Assembly (NCBI GenBank): GCA_900541745.1 | Contig: UQLA01000014.1 | Span: 1 to 64,000, forward strand | Direction: 5' to 3' | Source of the DNA: an uncultured Collinsella sp. | GTDB lineage: Bacteria > Actinomycetota > Coriobacteriia > Coriobacteriales > Coriobacteriaceae | DNA: 64,000 nt | In this document: in pieces, positions 1 through 8,499 of the stretch | How the letters are laid out: every line of letters begins with the position of its first letter | How positions within the stretch are numbered: the first letter of the stretch is position 1 | Translations under genes and position numbers: made by a program | Notes under the pieces: model-generated | What the model was told of the DNA's origin: nothing | What the model saw: the letters and a program-made list of their open reading frames with translations, nothing else | Database searches by the model: none

Positions 1-20
1 CAGATGTGTATAAGAGACAG
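1..20. other. Nextera/Tn5 adapter remnant
   Basis: Bases 2-20 read AGATGTGTATAAGAGACAG, the 19-bp Tn5 mosaic end used in Nextera libraries. It sits exactly at the start of the window, so it is sequencing adapter left at a contig end and not chromosomal sequence. Anything to the left of base 21 is unknown. Confidence 0.97.
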
Positions 21-67
21 ACGAGGGTATGGGGGCTCGTTCGGCCAGACGCACCGCCGCTGTTTGG

Positions 68-129
68 GATCCGTTTTCCTCCGTCTCTTTCGAATCACGT
101 GATCTGTTGAGGACGGAGGAAAACGGATC
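68..129. repeat. 18-bp perfect inverted repeat
   Basis: Arms at 68-85 (GATCCGTTTTCCTCCGTC) and 112-129 are perfect reverse complements. The 26-nt loop holds a second small palindrome, ATCACGTGAT, at 94-103. There is no T-tract, so it is not a standard terminator. The arm resembles the GGGATGCGTTTTCCGC repeats near 36.6 kb. It lies downstream of the transporter remnant. Confidence 0.8.
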
Positions 130-140
130 ATTTCGTAGGC

Positions 141-204
141 CCGTGGCCGCCTTGGAAACCGAATGATGGTACGAGCATCCATTCGGCTTCCAGGGCGGCC
201 ACGG
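141..204. repeat. 25-bp imperfect inverted repeat
   Basis: Arms at 141-165 and 180-204 match as reverse complements at 23 of 25 positions, with a 14-nt loop. It is the second of two consecutive large hairpins in the non-coding first 240 bases. I see no gene in 21-239. Confidence 0.75.
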
Positions 205-239
205 ACAGAACGGGGCGAACAGAAAAGAGCGACGGGCGT

Positions 240-464
240 CTACTCCCCCGCCACGCTCGTGCGCAGCTTGGCGGCGATGGGCTCGGATGCCAGCAGGAAC
301 ACGAGCATGGCCACGGAGCGCGCCAGGCACACAATCCAGGTGCTCGCAAAGGAGCCCGTGGCATCGAACAGCACGCCCGAGACGATGGCGCCGGTAGTGC
401 CCAAGATTGCCTTGAAAGACAAGGACATAGGCCTTATGGCCATGCCCGCAGGCTTGAAAGGCAA
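240..464 (-). pseudogene. MFS transporter C-terminal remnant
   Basis: The reading frame gives about 74 residues ending at a TAG at 240. Residues after about 20 look like the last two membrane helices of a major facilitator superfamily transporter: a GAIVSGVLFDATGSF stretch with the small-residue packing of MFS helix 11, then a hydrophobic helix and a short charged tail. A whole MFS protein is about 400 residues, so more than 80% is missing. The upstream boundary runs straight into the end of the M20 gene at 474. I read this as a deletion remnant, not a functional small protein. The alternative is a small membrane protein that merely resembles MFS; an intact homologue in a related genome would settle it. 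Confidence 0.55.
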
Positions 465-473
465 GGTTGGGCG

Positions 474-1769
474 CTACCGGTGGTCGGCGATATAGCCCAA
501 AGCGACTGCCGCATAAGCCGCGGCGCCGAGCGGCAGCTCGGCATCGCTAAAGCGTGCCTTGGGATGGTGCTGAGCAAAATGCTTGTCCGTATCAGTCGCG
601 GCAGCGCCCACGGTAAAGTACGCACTCGGGATCTCGCTCGAGATAAGCGCGAAGTCCTCGCTCGCCATGGCGTGGAACAGTGGCAAGAAGGCGGACTTGG
701 GCAGCACCGCGCCCACGTAGCCAAGCGACGCATGCGTCATATCGTCATCGAGTACGAGCGGGGGAACATCCGAGAGCGTCTCGATAGTCGCCGGCGTACG
801 ATAGGTCGTGGCAACACCTTTGACGACCTCCGCGATGCGGGTCTTGAGGTGCTCCATGAGCTCGACGTCGAAGCCGCGCAGCGTTCCCTCGAGCACACAA
901 GTGTCGGGGATGACATTTGCGGCCTGACCGCCGGCGAACTTACCGACAGTCAGTGCGACCTCCTTGGCCGCCGGCACCTCGCGGGAGATGAGCTCCTGAA
1001 GCGCCAGATGCACATGGACGCCGGCCGTGATGGGGTCGATGCAGATCTCGGGGCTCGAGCCATGGCCACCCTTGCCCTGAAGCGTGATGCGAAAACCGTA
1101 CACGCCCGAGAGCGCCGGGCTGCCGTAGAGCACCAGGCCAAGCGGTGACTGGCTATTGACATGCATGGCAAAGGCGGCCTGGGGACGCGGGTTCTGCAGC
1201 AGACCATCGGCGATGGCGGCGCGGGCACCCTCAAAGGTTTCCTCGCCCGGCTGGAACAGCAACTTAACCGTGGCATTGGCGTCGACAAGCTCTGCCTCGC
1301 GCGCCTTGAGCATACGGGCTGCACCAAGCAGCGCCGTCGCGTGCATATCGTGTCCGCATGCGTGCATGCAGCCGTTCGTAGAGGCGAAAGGCTCGCCTGA
1401 CTCTTCGGCAACGGGCAGGGCATCCATGTCGCCACGCAGCATAACGACCGTACCGGCCTGTTCGTCCGTGCAGACGCCATTGCCCTGGGCCGCGACGGCA
1501 CCGGCGCCGACAAGGCCCACAACACAGGAACCATCGACGAGCGTGGCAAATGGGATATCCATCTCGGTCAGGCGCGCTTGAATATACGCAGAGGTCTGCG
1601 GGAGGCTATTGCCCAGCTCGGGCATCTGGTGTAAATCGTGTCGCCACGCAGCGAGCTCGTCTGCAAAAGCCTGAGCTTCTGCAACAAGACCGTCACCGAT
1701 AGCGGCCTGCGCCGCCGCGGTGGCCTTGGGCGCTGATTGCGGTTGAAGATCGGACAGTGCTGGTGCCAT
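474..1769 (-). CDS. M20 family amidohydrolase/peptidase
   Basis: Predicted cytoplasmic zinc-dependent amidohydrolase of the M20D type (hippurate, N-acyl amino acid or aminobenzoyl-glutamate hydrolases), 431 residues, the usual family length. Visible motifs are RHDLHQMPELG near residue 43, LRGDMDALPV at 111-120, the metal-binding CGHDMH at 138-143 and QPGEE at 174-178 with the catalytic glutamates. I place the start at the ATG at 1769 because GGGGGG lies six bases upstream; an in-frame start at 1823 would add 18 residues not typical of the family. It follows the EamA transporter on the same strand with a terminator between them. The substrate cannot be told from sequence. Confidence 0.88.
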   Translation of the reverse strand: MAPALSDLQPQSAPKATAAAQAAIGDGLVAEAQAFADELAAWRHDLHQMPELGNSLPQTSAYIQARLTEMDIPFATLVDGSCVVGLVGAGAVAAQGNGVCTDEQAGTVVMLRGDMDALPVAEESGEPFASTNGCMHACGHDMHATALLGAARMLKAREAELVDANATVKLLFQPGEETFEGARAAIADGLLQNPRPQAAFAMHVNSQSPLGLVLYGSPALSGVYGFRITLQGKGGHGSSPEICIDPITAGVHVHLALQELISREVPAAKEVALTVGKFAGGQAANVIPDTCVLEGTLRGFDVELMEHLKTRIAEVVKGVATTYRTPATIETLSDVPPLVLDDDMTHASLGYVGAVLPKSAFLPLFHAMASEDFALISSEIPSAYFTVGAAATDTDKHFAQHHPKARFSDAELPLGAAAYAAVALGYIADHR

Positions 1770-1847
1770 AGATGCCCCCCAGTAACGTTTTTGCAGCAAG
1801 CACTTTGATAGCGTAAAGCGCAAGGTACTACTTTAAGTGCGAGGCAT

Positions 1848-1873
1848 AAAAAATGCCGCCCCGGGAGGGCGGC
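1848..1873 (-). terminator. Rho-independent terminator after EamA gene
   Basis: On the minus strand a 7-bp GC stem (1867-1873 with 1855-1861) with a 5-nt loop is followed by six Ts (1848-1853). It separates the EamA gene from the M20 gene. Confidence 0.85.
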
Positions 1874-1885
1874 GCAACAAGTTGT

Positions 1886-2869
1886 TTACAATTGCGGGCG
1901 CGGCTTTCGACGCAAAAAATCGAAGTGAGTCTCGCTCAAGATAATCGACAGGAAGATGAGCGCGAAGCCGGCGAGCAGGCGCGAGGTGAGCGCCTCCCCC
2001 ATCAGCAGCACCGAGAACAGCACACCCGAAGGCGACTCCATCGAAAGGAGCAGCGAGCCCGTCGAGGCCGGGACATGCGCCAGGCCGACGTTTTGGATGA
2101 GCAGAGCCGCGCATGTGCAGCCCACCGAGAGAAACGCCATCGCACTGATAAAGCTCGGCGTCCACACGGACAGAGGCGCTTGGGTCTCGAATAGCAGCGA
2201 CGTTGCCAGGCTCAGCACGCCGTTGCCCACAAACATCCAAAACGTGATGACGTTGATGTCCATTTTGCGACCGTACTTGGCAGTCACCGCCATCTGGATG
2301 GCGAAAAAAGCCGCACCCGCCAGCGTAATGACGTCACCAATGTTGAATTCAACGCTATCGAGTGCGACGAGGCCAATGCCCGCTAGGCACAGCAGCGCGG
2401 CACCCAAGTTGTAGCGCGTGAGCTTTTCGCCGCTCAGGAAATAGCTCGCAAACGGCACAAGGATGCAATACGTGCCCGTCAAAAAAGCATTCTTGCCCGC
2501 CGTAGTATGTGCCAGACCGACCGTCTGCAACGCATAGGCCGACCACATGAGCACGCCCATACTCAGGCCAACGATCAGGTTGCGAGCGTTGAGGTGCGCG
2601 ATGATGCGCTTGTGGAAGACGACAAACATGACCAACGCTGCGGGCAGAAAGCGTACATAGAGCAGCGCGAACACCGGAATGGTGCCGAGTGCGTCCTTCA
2701 TAGTGGTAAAGGAGTAGCCCCAGATGACCGCCACCGAAAGGAGCAGAACCTTCCAGAACAGCGGAGAGCGTGCGCCGGCGCCGCGGAAGGTGCCGCCCGC
2801 GCCCAGGTCTTCACGGGCTACAGGGCTATCGGGCAAGTTTTCGATTTCGTTGGCAGCGTATTGGGCCAT
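1886..2869 (-). CDS. EamA family (DMT superfamily) transporter
   Basis: Predicted ten-helix inner-membrane transporter of the drug/metabolite superfamily, 327 residues, with two EamA repeats: the first from about residue 30 (LFWKVLLLSVAVIWGYSFTT region) and the second from about 170. Substrates in this family are amino acids, nucleotides, drugs or other metabolites, and nothing here narrows the choice. The ATG at 2869 has GAGGA seven bases upstream; an earlier in-frame ATG at 2884 overlaps that ribosome binding site and is less likely. The charged N-terminal 25 residues before helix 1 are a little longer than usual. The gene has its own terminator. Confidence 0.88.
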   Translation of the reverse strand: MAQYAANEIENLPDSPVAREDLGAGGTFRGAGARSPLFWKVLLLSVAVIWGYSFTTMKDALGTIPVFALLYVRFLPAALVMFVVFHKRIIAHLNARNLIVGLSMGVLMWSAYALQTVGLAHTTAGKNAFLTGTYCILVPFASYFLSGEKLTRYNLGAALLCLAGIGLVALDSVEFNIGDVITLAGAAFFAIQMAVTAKYGRKMDINVITFWMFVGNGVLSLATSLLFETQAPLSVWTPSFISAMAFLSVGCTCAALLIQNVGLAHVPASTGSLLLSMESPSGVLFSVLLMGEALTSRLLAGFALIFLSIILSETHFDFLRRKPRPQL

Positions 2870-2937
2870 GGAACATCCTCGCACTCAATCTGGGCGTGGT
2901 GTCCGCGCGCGTATGGCTGCGTGCCGCCTCATGGTCA

Positions 2938-2976
2938 AATAAAAACGGGGCGCACCGGACCCCCGGCACGCCCCGC
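2938..2976 (-). terminator. Terminator of YhgE pair
   Basis: Minus-strand hairpin with arms 2969-2975 and 2946-2952 (CGGGGCG/CGCCCCG), an inner CCGG pairing, and five Ts at 2941-2945. It ends the two-gene YhgE/Pip operon. Confidence 0.8.
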
Positions 2977-3070
2977 TACTGTAACAACAACCAAGCAACC
3001 CGTGCAATTCACTACGCTAAAGCATCGGGTTGGAAGGCCTCGATGTTCCGACGGCGTTTACGTCGCTGCA

Positions 3071-5260
3071 TTAAATCAATTTGGTTGACTCCAGCTTTTC
3101 GATGATCCAGTCGTTGGCTTTGATAACCGGGCGGCGGAAGACGACGCCCAGGGCCAGCGACGGAATCAGGTAGCTTGCTAAGATACCCAGCTCAATCCAG
3201 TACTCCATATGGTAGGCACCGGCCATGGCGGCGTGCATGGCGTTGATGCCGTGGGTAAACGGCAGGAACGGGTAGATCGCCTGGAACACGGGACCGGTCA
3301 TCTCGATGGGGAACGTACCGCCCGAACCGCCGACCTGCATGACCAACAGCACGACAGCGAGCGCTTTGCCGATATCTCCAAACGATACCGTAAGCGTGTA
3401 GACGATATTGGAGAACACGAGACTCGCGACCCAGCCCGCCAGCACAAACTGCAGCGGGTCGTCGCACTGAATACCAAAGAACAGAATGTCGCCCGCACAC
3501 ACGAGTGTTGCCTGCAGCAGAGCCAGACCGCCAAAGAACAGGTAGCGACCCAAGTAGATCTCGTGCAGGCGCACGGGGATGAGCTCGTTGATAAGCTCAT
3601 CGTCAACCGAGACCTTCATCATGGCCGCCAGAACAATCGAGCCCACCCACAGCGACAAAATCGTATAGAACGGCGCCATAGCCGAGCCGTAGTTGCGGAT
3701 CGGATAGACCGGCTTGCGATCGAGCGCAACGGGGCCGGAAAGCGACACGGCGAGGGCATCGGGGTCGCTGCCAATCATTGTCTTAATCATGGCCAGGTCA
3801 CCCGATATCAGAGCACTATCAAGCTCGTCCTTAAAGGCACTGATCTTGTCCGACGCCTCGCCCAGCTGATCGGAAGCCTTGTTGACCAGCTTTGCAGCCT
3901 TAGATAGGCCCTTTGCCAGCGAACCGGATGCGTCGGTCAGACCGCTCACGGCGCTATCCAAGTCACCCGAGATACCGTTCAGGGAATCCAGAACGCCCGA
4001 AATGGTCTTCTTGAGCTCCTTGGCCTTAACCGAGAACGTAGAATCGTAATCGGACTTGGCACCCGAGATACCCGCCTTGGCATCGGCGATGGCCTGGTCG
4101 ACCTCGGCACGCGAGTTGTTGACCTCCGCCATGCCGTCCGAAAGGGACTTTGCGGTCGCCGTCAGGTCCTTCGCATTGTTGCGGTACTCCACGGCAATTC
4201 TACCCAGCGACGTCGCAGCGGACTTGAGGCCGTCTTTGAGCTTGTCATCACTCACCTGGTCGGCAAGGTTGCGGAGCCGATCGGCCATCGCATCGATATC
4301 GTCAGCACGCGTATTGAGCGCCGCTGCGGCTTCGTTGAGCTGAGACACCGTAAGGTCAACATGCTGATTCGCGGCATCGAATGCCTTCGCAAGCTCGGCG
4401 GACACGTTGTCAAACGAGCCTGCGCTTCCATCAATCGCTGCGTCAACGGCATCGTTGGCGGCCTTGAGCGCTTCCTTGGAATCATTGATGCCGCTCTTGG
4501 CGTGCTCCATCAGCTGCTTCGTCGACTCATCGACGGTGCCCGTCTGTTTGAGCATGCCGCCCGCCGATGTCAGTGAATCGGACGTAGAGCTCAAAATGCC
4601 CGCGAGCGATGTTGCACTCGCCTGAACGTCCTGCAGGTCCTCGACCGAATCGCCCAGCGTAGAGGACAGATTGGCGATAAAGTTGCTCACCTGGTCGGTG
4701 CTCATATAGTCGAGCAGGCTGGACACGGTCTTAAGGCCGATGGTCGTGATGGTCTTGGTAAAGGTCTCGTTGACCTGACTCTGGACGGCGCTCGAACCCT
4801 TTTCAGTCACGATCTGTGCGATGGCGTTGGCCTTCTGGTTCTCATAGAACTCGATATCGGCGTGTTTCACCTCGGTCGAGAAAAGCGTCATCATATCGGC
4901 GCTAAACGTTTTAGGGATAACGACGGCAGCGTAGTACGCGCCCGACTTAACGCCCTCAATCGCCTTATCGCGATCGTTGAGGACGACCCAGTCGAAGTTC
5001 TCGTTGCCGCGCAGGGTGGCGGTTACGTTTTCGCCCACGTTGACCTCAACGGGAATCAGATCGCTCTCGTAGCCCTCGTCGGTGTTGACCACTGCAATTT
5101 TAAGGTTGCCGGTATTGCCGTAGGGATCCCAGCTTCCGGCGATGTTAAACCACGCGTACAGGCACGGCACGATAATGAGGCCCATCACAACAACCAAGCC
5201 GATCACGGAGCGAGACACATTTTGGACATCGCGCTTAAACAGGTGCAGGATGTTTTTCAT
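3071..5260 (-). CDS. YhgE/Pip domain membrane protein
   Basis: 729-residue protein with YhgE/Pip architecture: one N-terminal membrane helix (about 20-40, ending SLYAW-like CLYAWFNIAGSWDPYGNT), a long hydrophilic and largely helical extracellular region (about 50-520) and a C-terminal ABC2-type block of about five helices (from about 550). Relatives include the Lactococcus phage infection protein Pip and Bacillus YhgE; roles in export or phage reception are suggested but not settled. The start is the ATG at 5260 with a near-perfect AAAGGAGGTGA ribosome binding site. Its start codon abuts the stop of the upstream paralogue (TAAATG), so the two are translationally linked. Confidence 0.88.
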   Translation of the reverse strand: MKNILHLFKRDVQNVSRSVIGLVVVMGLIIVPCLYAWFNIAGSWDPYGNTGNLKIAVVNTDEGYESDLIPVEVNVGENVTATLRGNENFDWVVLNDRDKAIEGVKSGAYYAAVVIPKTFSADMMTLFSTEVKHADIEFYENQKANAIAQIVTEKGSSAVQSQVNETFTKTITTIGLKTVSSLLDYMSTDQVSNFIANLSSTLGDSVEDLQDVQASATSLAGILSSTSDSLTSAGGMLKQTGTVDESTKQLMEHAKSGINDSKEALKAANDAVDAAIDGSAGSFDNVSAELAKAFDAANQHVDLTVSQLNEAAAALNTRADDIDAMADRLRNLADQVSDDKLKDGLKSAATSLGRIAVEYRNNAKDLTATAKSLSDGMAEVNNSRAEVDQAIADAKAGISGAKSDYDSTFSVKAKELKKTISGVLDSLNGISGDLDSAVSGLTDASGSLAKGLSKAAKLVNKASDQLGEASDKISAFKDELDSALISGDLAMIKTMIGSDPDALAVSLSGPVALDRKPVYPIRNYGSAMAPFYTILSLWVGSIVLAAMMKVSVDDELINELIPVRLHEIYLGRYLFFGGLALLQATLVCAGDILFFGIQCDDPLQFVLAGWVASLVFSNIVYTLTVSFGDIGKALAVVLLVMQVGGSGGTFPIEMTGPVFQAIYPFLPFTHGINAMHAAMAGAYHMEYWIELGILASYLIPSLALGVVFRRPVIKANDWIIEKLESTKLI

Positions 5261-8086
5261 TTATGCCTCACCTCCTTTAGAGTGCTTGCCAAGCGGGGTG
5301 GTATCCCCGTCGTTTCCGCTTACGTTGTCAACGCCGTCGGCATCTTGAGCCTTACGATGTGCACCGATATGCGGCAGACGGCTCGTGGGCTGTTCGCTGT
5401 CCTTGGTGCCCCGCTCGCTGGCGTTGAGACCAAACATGCGACGGGCAGCAGGAATGGCGGCCGTGTGCTCGCGCATCTCGCGACGCAGGTCCTCATCCGA
5501 AAGCGCCGAGATGCGCATCTGGGTATTGAGGCTCGCGCGGATATATTCGATATTGATAAGCCAGCCGCAGATGGCAATGACCGAGATGATCCAAATGACA
5601 AGCAGGATGATCTTGCCGTTATTGTCGATATCGAGAACCGTCGACAGGACAAAGAGCAGGACCTGCACGCCGACTACAGCGGCAAAACCGCCCTTGATGT
5701 AGTACGGGTAGCGATGTTCAAAGGCGACTGCATGATCGAGCAGTTCGCGACGGTACGAATCGGAATCGAGCATGACACGCATGGCCGTGCGCAGCGAGTA
5801 GCGCTGGCGCGGCAGGTCATTGGACTCGCAGATCATCATACCGGTCGTGGAAAGCTGTTTATCAAAGAGCAGGTTGAGGTTGAGCAGCAGCGGACGCAGC
5901 TGCAGACCGATAAAGAGCGCCACGATCAAGAACACGCCCAGAATGCACAGGTTAAACAGATAGTTGAACGAGTACATGCCGCCGACCGTCTCGCGCAGCA
6001 GATTGATGCCGTAGGTAAAGGGCAGCAGCGGGTGCAGCCACTGGAAGAAGCCGGGCATCATCTCGATGGGATACATGCCCGACGAACCCGGAATCTGCAC
6101 GATAACCAGAATGACGCCGATTGCCTTGCCGATGTGCTTAAACGTAGTGGACAGCGCATAGATGATATTGACGTAGGTGAACGAGATGGCGATGCCGCCC
6201 AGCACGAACAGCAGCGGGCTGACGCACTGCACGCCAATCACCAGATCTCCCACCGCAACGATGATGGCCTGCAACGCGCCCAGGATCACCAGGAGCAACC
6301 AGCGGCCAAAGTAGCCCTGACGCGCGGTAAAACTGCCGATGCCTTCGCGGTCGACCTCGAGCTTGTAGATGGCGATGAGCACGTAGCCGCCCACCCACAG
6401 CGCCAGATTGGTATAGAACGGGGCGATGCCCGAACCAAAGCTCTTGACCGGGTAAATTGACTTTGAGGTCAGTTCGACCGGAGATGCCATGAAGTCTGCA
6501 ACGTCATCGACGTCGACGTCCATCAGGTCGGCCAGCTCGCCCATGGACTCAGAGGTCTGTAGCGCCGCGATGTCGTTGGCGGCGGTTGCAAGCTTGTCCT
6601 GGACCTTGGCAAGCGAGGCATTGGTCTGGGACAGCGTGGTCTTGGCCTGACCGAGCGTAGCGTTGAGTTGGGCCAGCGTGCCACGCGCGCTCGCAATCGT
6701 GGGCGTAAGACCCGATACGATTCCCGTCAGATCACCCGAGACGGCAGCAAAGGAATCGAGCGCGCTCGAGGCCTTCGGCAGCGCGCTTTGGCCCAGGTTC
6801 GTTTGGGCCTGGCCAAGGTTGGTCGCACCGGCCTGAATTGCGTTATTGATAGCATCGCTGGCGCCCGATACAGCCGCGGCGTCATTTGCCATGGCGCTCG
6901 ACTGCGCAGACAGACCGTCCTTGATGCTCTGAAGCTTTTCATTCTGCTCTCGAAGCAAATCGATAGTCGATACAATGCGCGCGTCAATTTCCTCGGAACC
7001 TGTCGACGTGTCATTGGCGAGAATCTCCAAGTGCCCGATAACGGCCTTATTGTGGTCGATCGTCGCTTGGAGAGACTCGAGCGAATTGTCGATACGGGTG
7101 GTCGTAGATGTGACCGTGCCCGTCAGCTTGCCGATGGCAGCGTTCGCAGAGGCCGACGTCTTGGTGAGCGCAAGGCTGCCCTCCGAGAGCGCCTTGGAGA
7201 GCGAGGCGATAGAGTTGCCCGCCGTAGTGCGGGCCTCGCCCAGCAGGTCATTGCCCTGGGAGATCGCCTGCGTCAGTGACGGCGCCTGACCCTGCAGGCC
7301 GGCAAGTGCCGCATCAGCCGAGGCGATAGCACCACTCGTCTTATCGATGGCGTCATTCATGTCGCCAATCGAATCGCGCACCTCGCCCAAGGTATCGGAT
7401 GCCTCGGACACCGAACTTGCCAACGAATCCTGAGTCTGGGTTGCCTTGTCTTTAAGGTCGATGCCAGCATCTTTGGCAATGCCCGCGACGGTCTCGCCCA
7501 CCGTGGAGACAAACTCCGAGTTGATCTGCCCCTCGATGGTGTTTGCACCGGTATCGGTGACCTTGGGCGCAATGGCGCTCTTTTTCTCGTTGACGTAATA
7601 GGTGAGCTTCGGCTGATGGTAATTGCCGTCGAGCATCGAGACGAGATTGTCGGAGAAGTTCTTGGGAATCACGATGGCAGCATAGTACTCGCCGCTCTCG
7701 ACGCCCTCTTTGGCATCGGCCGCCGAATCGACGAAGGTCCAGCCCAGTTGGTCGTTCTCCTTGAGCTGATCGACGACCTGGTCGCCCGCGTTGAGCTCGC
7801 CCACTAGGTCGTTCTGGGTGCCCCGATCATTGTTGGCGATAGCGATTTTAATGCCCTGGGTGTTTCCATACGGATCCCAGTTTGCCACGATGTTGTACCA
7901 GGCATACAGTGAGGGAATAACGCACACGCCCAGGGTAACCACCAAGGCGACGGGGTTCATAAGCAATCGCTTAATGTCGCGCTTAAATATCGCAAAGGAG
8001 ACCTTTGCATTGGATAGTTTGCTGCCGAGGCTCACGCTTGGACCATCCATCCTGTCGTTGAATCGAATCGTACTATCGACAACCAT
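5261..8086 (-). CDS. YhgE/Pip domain membrane protein, larger paralogue
   Basis: About 941 residues. Same plan as its downstream partner: N-terminal helix with SLYAWYNIVANWDPYGNT, a long alanine/serine/threonine-rich helical domain, then a C-terminal membrane block. After the ABC2-like block there is an extra cytoplasmic segment with two more helices and a charged tail of about 180 residues that the partner lacks. The start is uncertain: ATG at 8086 is used here, a TTG at 8119 is in frame, and ATG at 8050 has ACAGG directly against it. None has a strong ribosome binding site, which contrasts with the excellent one of the second gene and may limit expression of this one. Confidence 0.82.
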   Translation of the reverse strand: MVVDSTIRFNDRMDGPSVSLGSKLSNAKVSFAIFKRDIKRLLMNPVALVVTLGVCVIPSLYAWYNIVANWDPYGNTQGIKIAIANNDRGTQNDLVGELNAGDQVVDQLKENDQLGWTFVDSAADAKEGVESGEYYAAIVIPKNFSDNLVSMLDGNYHQPKLTYYVNEKKSAIAPKVTDTGANTIEGQINSEFVSTVGETVAGIAKDAGIDLKDKATQTQDSLASSVSEASDTLGEVRDSIGDMNDAIDKTSGAIASADAALAGLQGQAPSLTQAISQGNDLLGEARTTAGNSIASLSKALSEGSLALTKTSASANAAIGKLTGTVTSTTTRIDNSLESLQATIDHNKAVIGHLEILANDTSTGSEEIDARIVSTIDLLREQNEKLQSIKDGLSAQSSAMANDAAAVSGASDAINNAIQAGATNLGQAQTNLGQSALPKASSALDSFAAVSGDLTGIVSGLTPTIASARGTLAQLNATLGQAKTTLSQTNASLAKVQDKLATAANDIAALQTSESMGELADLMDVDVDDVADFMASPVELTSKSIYPVKSFGSGIAPFYTNLALWVGGYVLIAIYKLEVDREGIGSFTARQGYFGRWLLLVILGALQAIIVAVGDLVIGVQCVSPLLFVLGGIAISFTYVNIIYALSTTFKHIGKAIGVILVIVQIPGSSGMYPIEMMPGFFQWLHPLLPFTYGINLLRETVGGMYSFNYLFNLCILGVFLIVALFIGLQLRPLLLNLNLLFDKQLSTTGMMICESNDLPRQRYSLRTAMRVMLDSDSYRRELLDHAVAFEHRYPYYIKGGFAAVVGVQVLLFVLSTVLDIDNNGKIILLVIWIISVIAICGWLINIEYIRASLNTQMRISALSDEDLRREMREHTAAIPAARRMFGLNASERGTKDSEQPTSRLPHIGAHRKAQDADGVDNVSGNDGDTTPLGKHSKGGEA

Positions 8087-8142
8087 TGTACGTAGGCGCT
8101 TTAGCGTCTCAGAGCACAATGGTATTGAGTTTTGCGGGTAGC

Positions 8143-8183
8143 AATATACTACGAAGACGAATTAACATACAGTTGTACAGTAT
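8143..8183 (-). promoter_or_regulatory. Candidate promoter with dyad for YhgE operon
   Basis: On the minus strand a TATATT -10-like hexamer (plus 8143-8148) lies downstream of a dyad at 8167-8183 (ATACAGTTGTACAGTAT, six of eight positions paired). The dyad covers the expected -35 position, as a TetR-type operator would. No regulator gene is adjacent, so this is a prediction only. Confidence 0.35.
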
Positions 8184-8307
8184 CTTTAATTTCAGCAGGT
8201 CACAAAACCACAACCCGCACAAATTAGCAATTCAAATAGTCGTTTAAGAACGTCCCCAATGACTAGTTTGGACCACGGTAACGTCGATGTTTTGGCAATG
8301 CCAGCGA

Positions 8308-8407
8308 GCGGGCGCCAGAGCGAACAAATTGGCATGAAAAGAGGACGGCATAGACCTTCTGGTCATGCCGTCCTCTTTGAATGACAAGTTGTCGCTCTGG
8401 CGCCCGC
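8308..8407. repeat. Nested hairpin with terminator core
   Basis: An outer 16-bp perfect inverted repeat (8308-8323 with 8392-8407) encloses an inner 11-bp perfect hairpin (8341-8351 with 8365-8375) extended by GACC/GGTC. On the minus strand the inner stem is followed by TTTT, so it can terminate htpG transcription. Confidence 0.8.
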
Positions 8408-8422
8408 GCAGCGTCGACTGGT

Positions 8423-8492
8423 CCGCCGTTCGTTAGAACGGCGGAACTGAGGGCAGCGTCGAGCCGTTACGCGGTTCGTAGAACCGCGTAAC
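8423..8492. repeat. Two tandem hairpins downstream of htpG
   Basis: A 9-bp perfect hairpin (8423-8431/8436-8444, loop GTTA) and a 12-bp perfect hairpin (8466-8477/8481-8492, loop GTA) follow each other. Each is preceded by the same 10-mer GCAGCGTCGA (8408-8417 and 8454-8463), so they form two copies of one unit. Neither has a T-tract. With the nested hairpin just before, these fill most of the 380-bp gap between the YhgE genes and htpG. Confidence 0.75.
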
Positions 8493-8499
8493 TTGCTAA

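Noticed and set aside
4862..6460. 532-residue open frame opposite the YhgE genes
   Set aside because: It spans the junction of two well-supported minus-strand genes and has no recognisable domain or ribosome binding site.
3071..8086. YhgE genes as one gene split by a frameshift
   Set aside because: Each has its own N-terminal helix with the YAWxNI...WDPYGNT motif and its own C-terminal membrane block; they are true tandem paralogues.
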